5,728 nucleotides of DNA from Candidatus Sodaliphilus fimicaballi (GTDB taxonomy: Bacteria > Bacteroidota > Bacteroidia > Bacteroidales > Muribaculaceae). This document shows positions 5,492-5,728 of this stretch, piece after piece. The DNA lies in NCBI GenBank assembly GCA_018065165.1, contig JAGHTV010000085.1, forward strand, positions 1-5,728, written 5' to 3'. Positions within the stretch are counted from its first letter, which is position 1; the number at the start of each line of letters is the position of its first letter. Under the pieces are notes generated by a model. That model saw only the letters and a list, made by a program, of their open reading frames with translations, had not been told where the DNA came from and did not search any database. The position numbers and the translations under genes are program-made.

Positions 5492-5728
5492 TCAGTGGAG
5501 TTTCTTGTGGGTTAAAATAGCTATTGCGGTGTCGAGTAGGGTGTCGTGATGACGTTGTGTGTCGGCCTCGGTCTGGTCAACCTTTACATCGGGCTCGACG
5601 CCAAACTCGGTCAGCTTTCCGTCTTTATCATAGATAGGCGAAGCTGAGAATCGCACGCACCATCCGTTGGGCATCTCGCTGGTGAAGGGAAGGCCACAAC
5701 CACCGCCTGTCACATCGCCCACGATGGT
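5492..5728 (-). CDS. S41 family peptidase, C-terminal fragment at window edge
   Basis: Only the last 78 residues are in the window, and the frame stays open to the edge. The sequence TIVGDVTGGGCGLPF, then SEMPNGWCVRFSASP and a TEFGVEPDVKVD-type segment, resembles the end of the protease domain in Bacteroidales S41 (C-terminal processing, Tsp-like) peptidases, where GxPTGGG and a strand-rich EFGxxPD region close the fold. The catalytic Ser-Lys part lies outside the window, so activity cannot be judged. Such enzymes are usually periplasmic or lipoproteins. It is transcribed toward the deacetylase genes and is separated from them by the hairpin terminator. The GTG at 5722 is an internal valine, not the start. 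Confidence 0.85.
   Translation of the reverse strand, partial: TIVGDVTGGGCGLPFTSEMPNGWCVRFSASPIYDKDGKLTEFGVEPDVKVDQTEADTQRHHDTLLDTAIAILTHKKLH

Overview
The window looks like a Bacteroidales chromosome (Prevotella- or Muribaculaceae-like; the genus cannot be fixed from this sequence). Three things support this. Recognisable promoters follow the Bacteroidetes pattern TTTG-N19-21-TAnnTTTG. Genes lack strong Shine-Dalgarno sequences. The proteins include a Bacteroidetes surface-lipoprotein signal, a Bacteroidales-like S41 peptidase end and a Bacteroidales-like AspRS.

Layout. (1) 1-1391, minus strand: aspS, aspartyl-tRNA synthetase, cut at the left edge (463 residues visible). (2) 1568-1742, plus strand: a complete tRNA-Pro(UGG) with its own promoter and intrinsic terminator, divergent from aspS. 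(3) 1743-2582: about 840 bases with no credible protein gene but dense secondary structure. It holds a nested inverted-repeat element with satellite hairpins (1838-2090) and a second, long rod-like structure ending in a T-rich tract (2235-2395), which I read as a candidate structured non-coding RNA. (4) 2583-4207, plus strand: an inositol-monophosphatase-family gene overlapping by ATGA a gene for a predicted surface lipoprotein with a NodB-like polysaccharide deacetylase domain. (5) 4390-5421, plus strand: a paralogue of that deacetylase, about 88% identical over 246 residues. Its N-terminus is different: a cleavable signal peptide plus a two-repeat dockerin-like calcium-binding module. It has its own promoter. 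(6) 5454-5485: a hairpin terminator between convergent genes. (7) 5492-5728, minus strand: the C-terminus of an S41-family (C-terminal processing) peptidase cut by the right edge.

How the parts fit. aspS and tRNA-Pro are translation housekeeping genes. The deacetylase pair looks like one catalytic module deployed on two carriers, one tethered to the outer membrane surface and one exported with a dockerin-like module. The polysaccharide or glycan they would act on cannot be told from the sequence. The most unusual parts are this duplicated pair and the two structured non-coding elements in the gap after tRNA-Pro.
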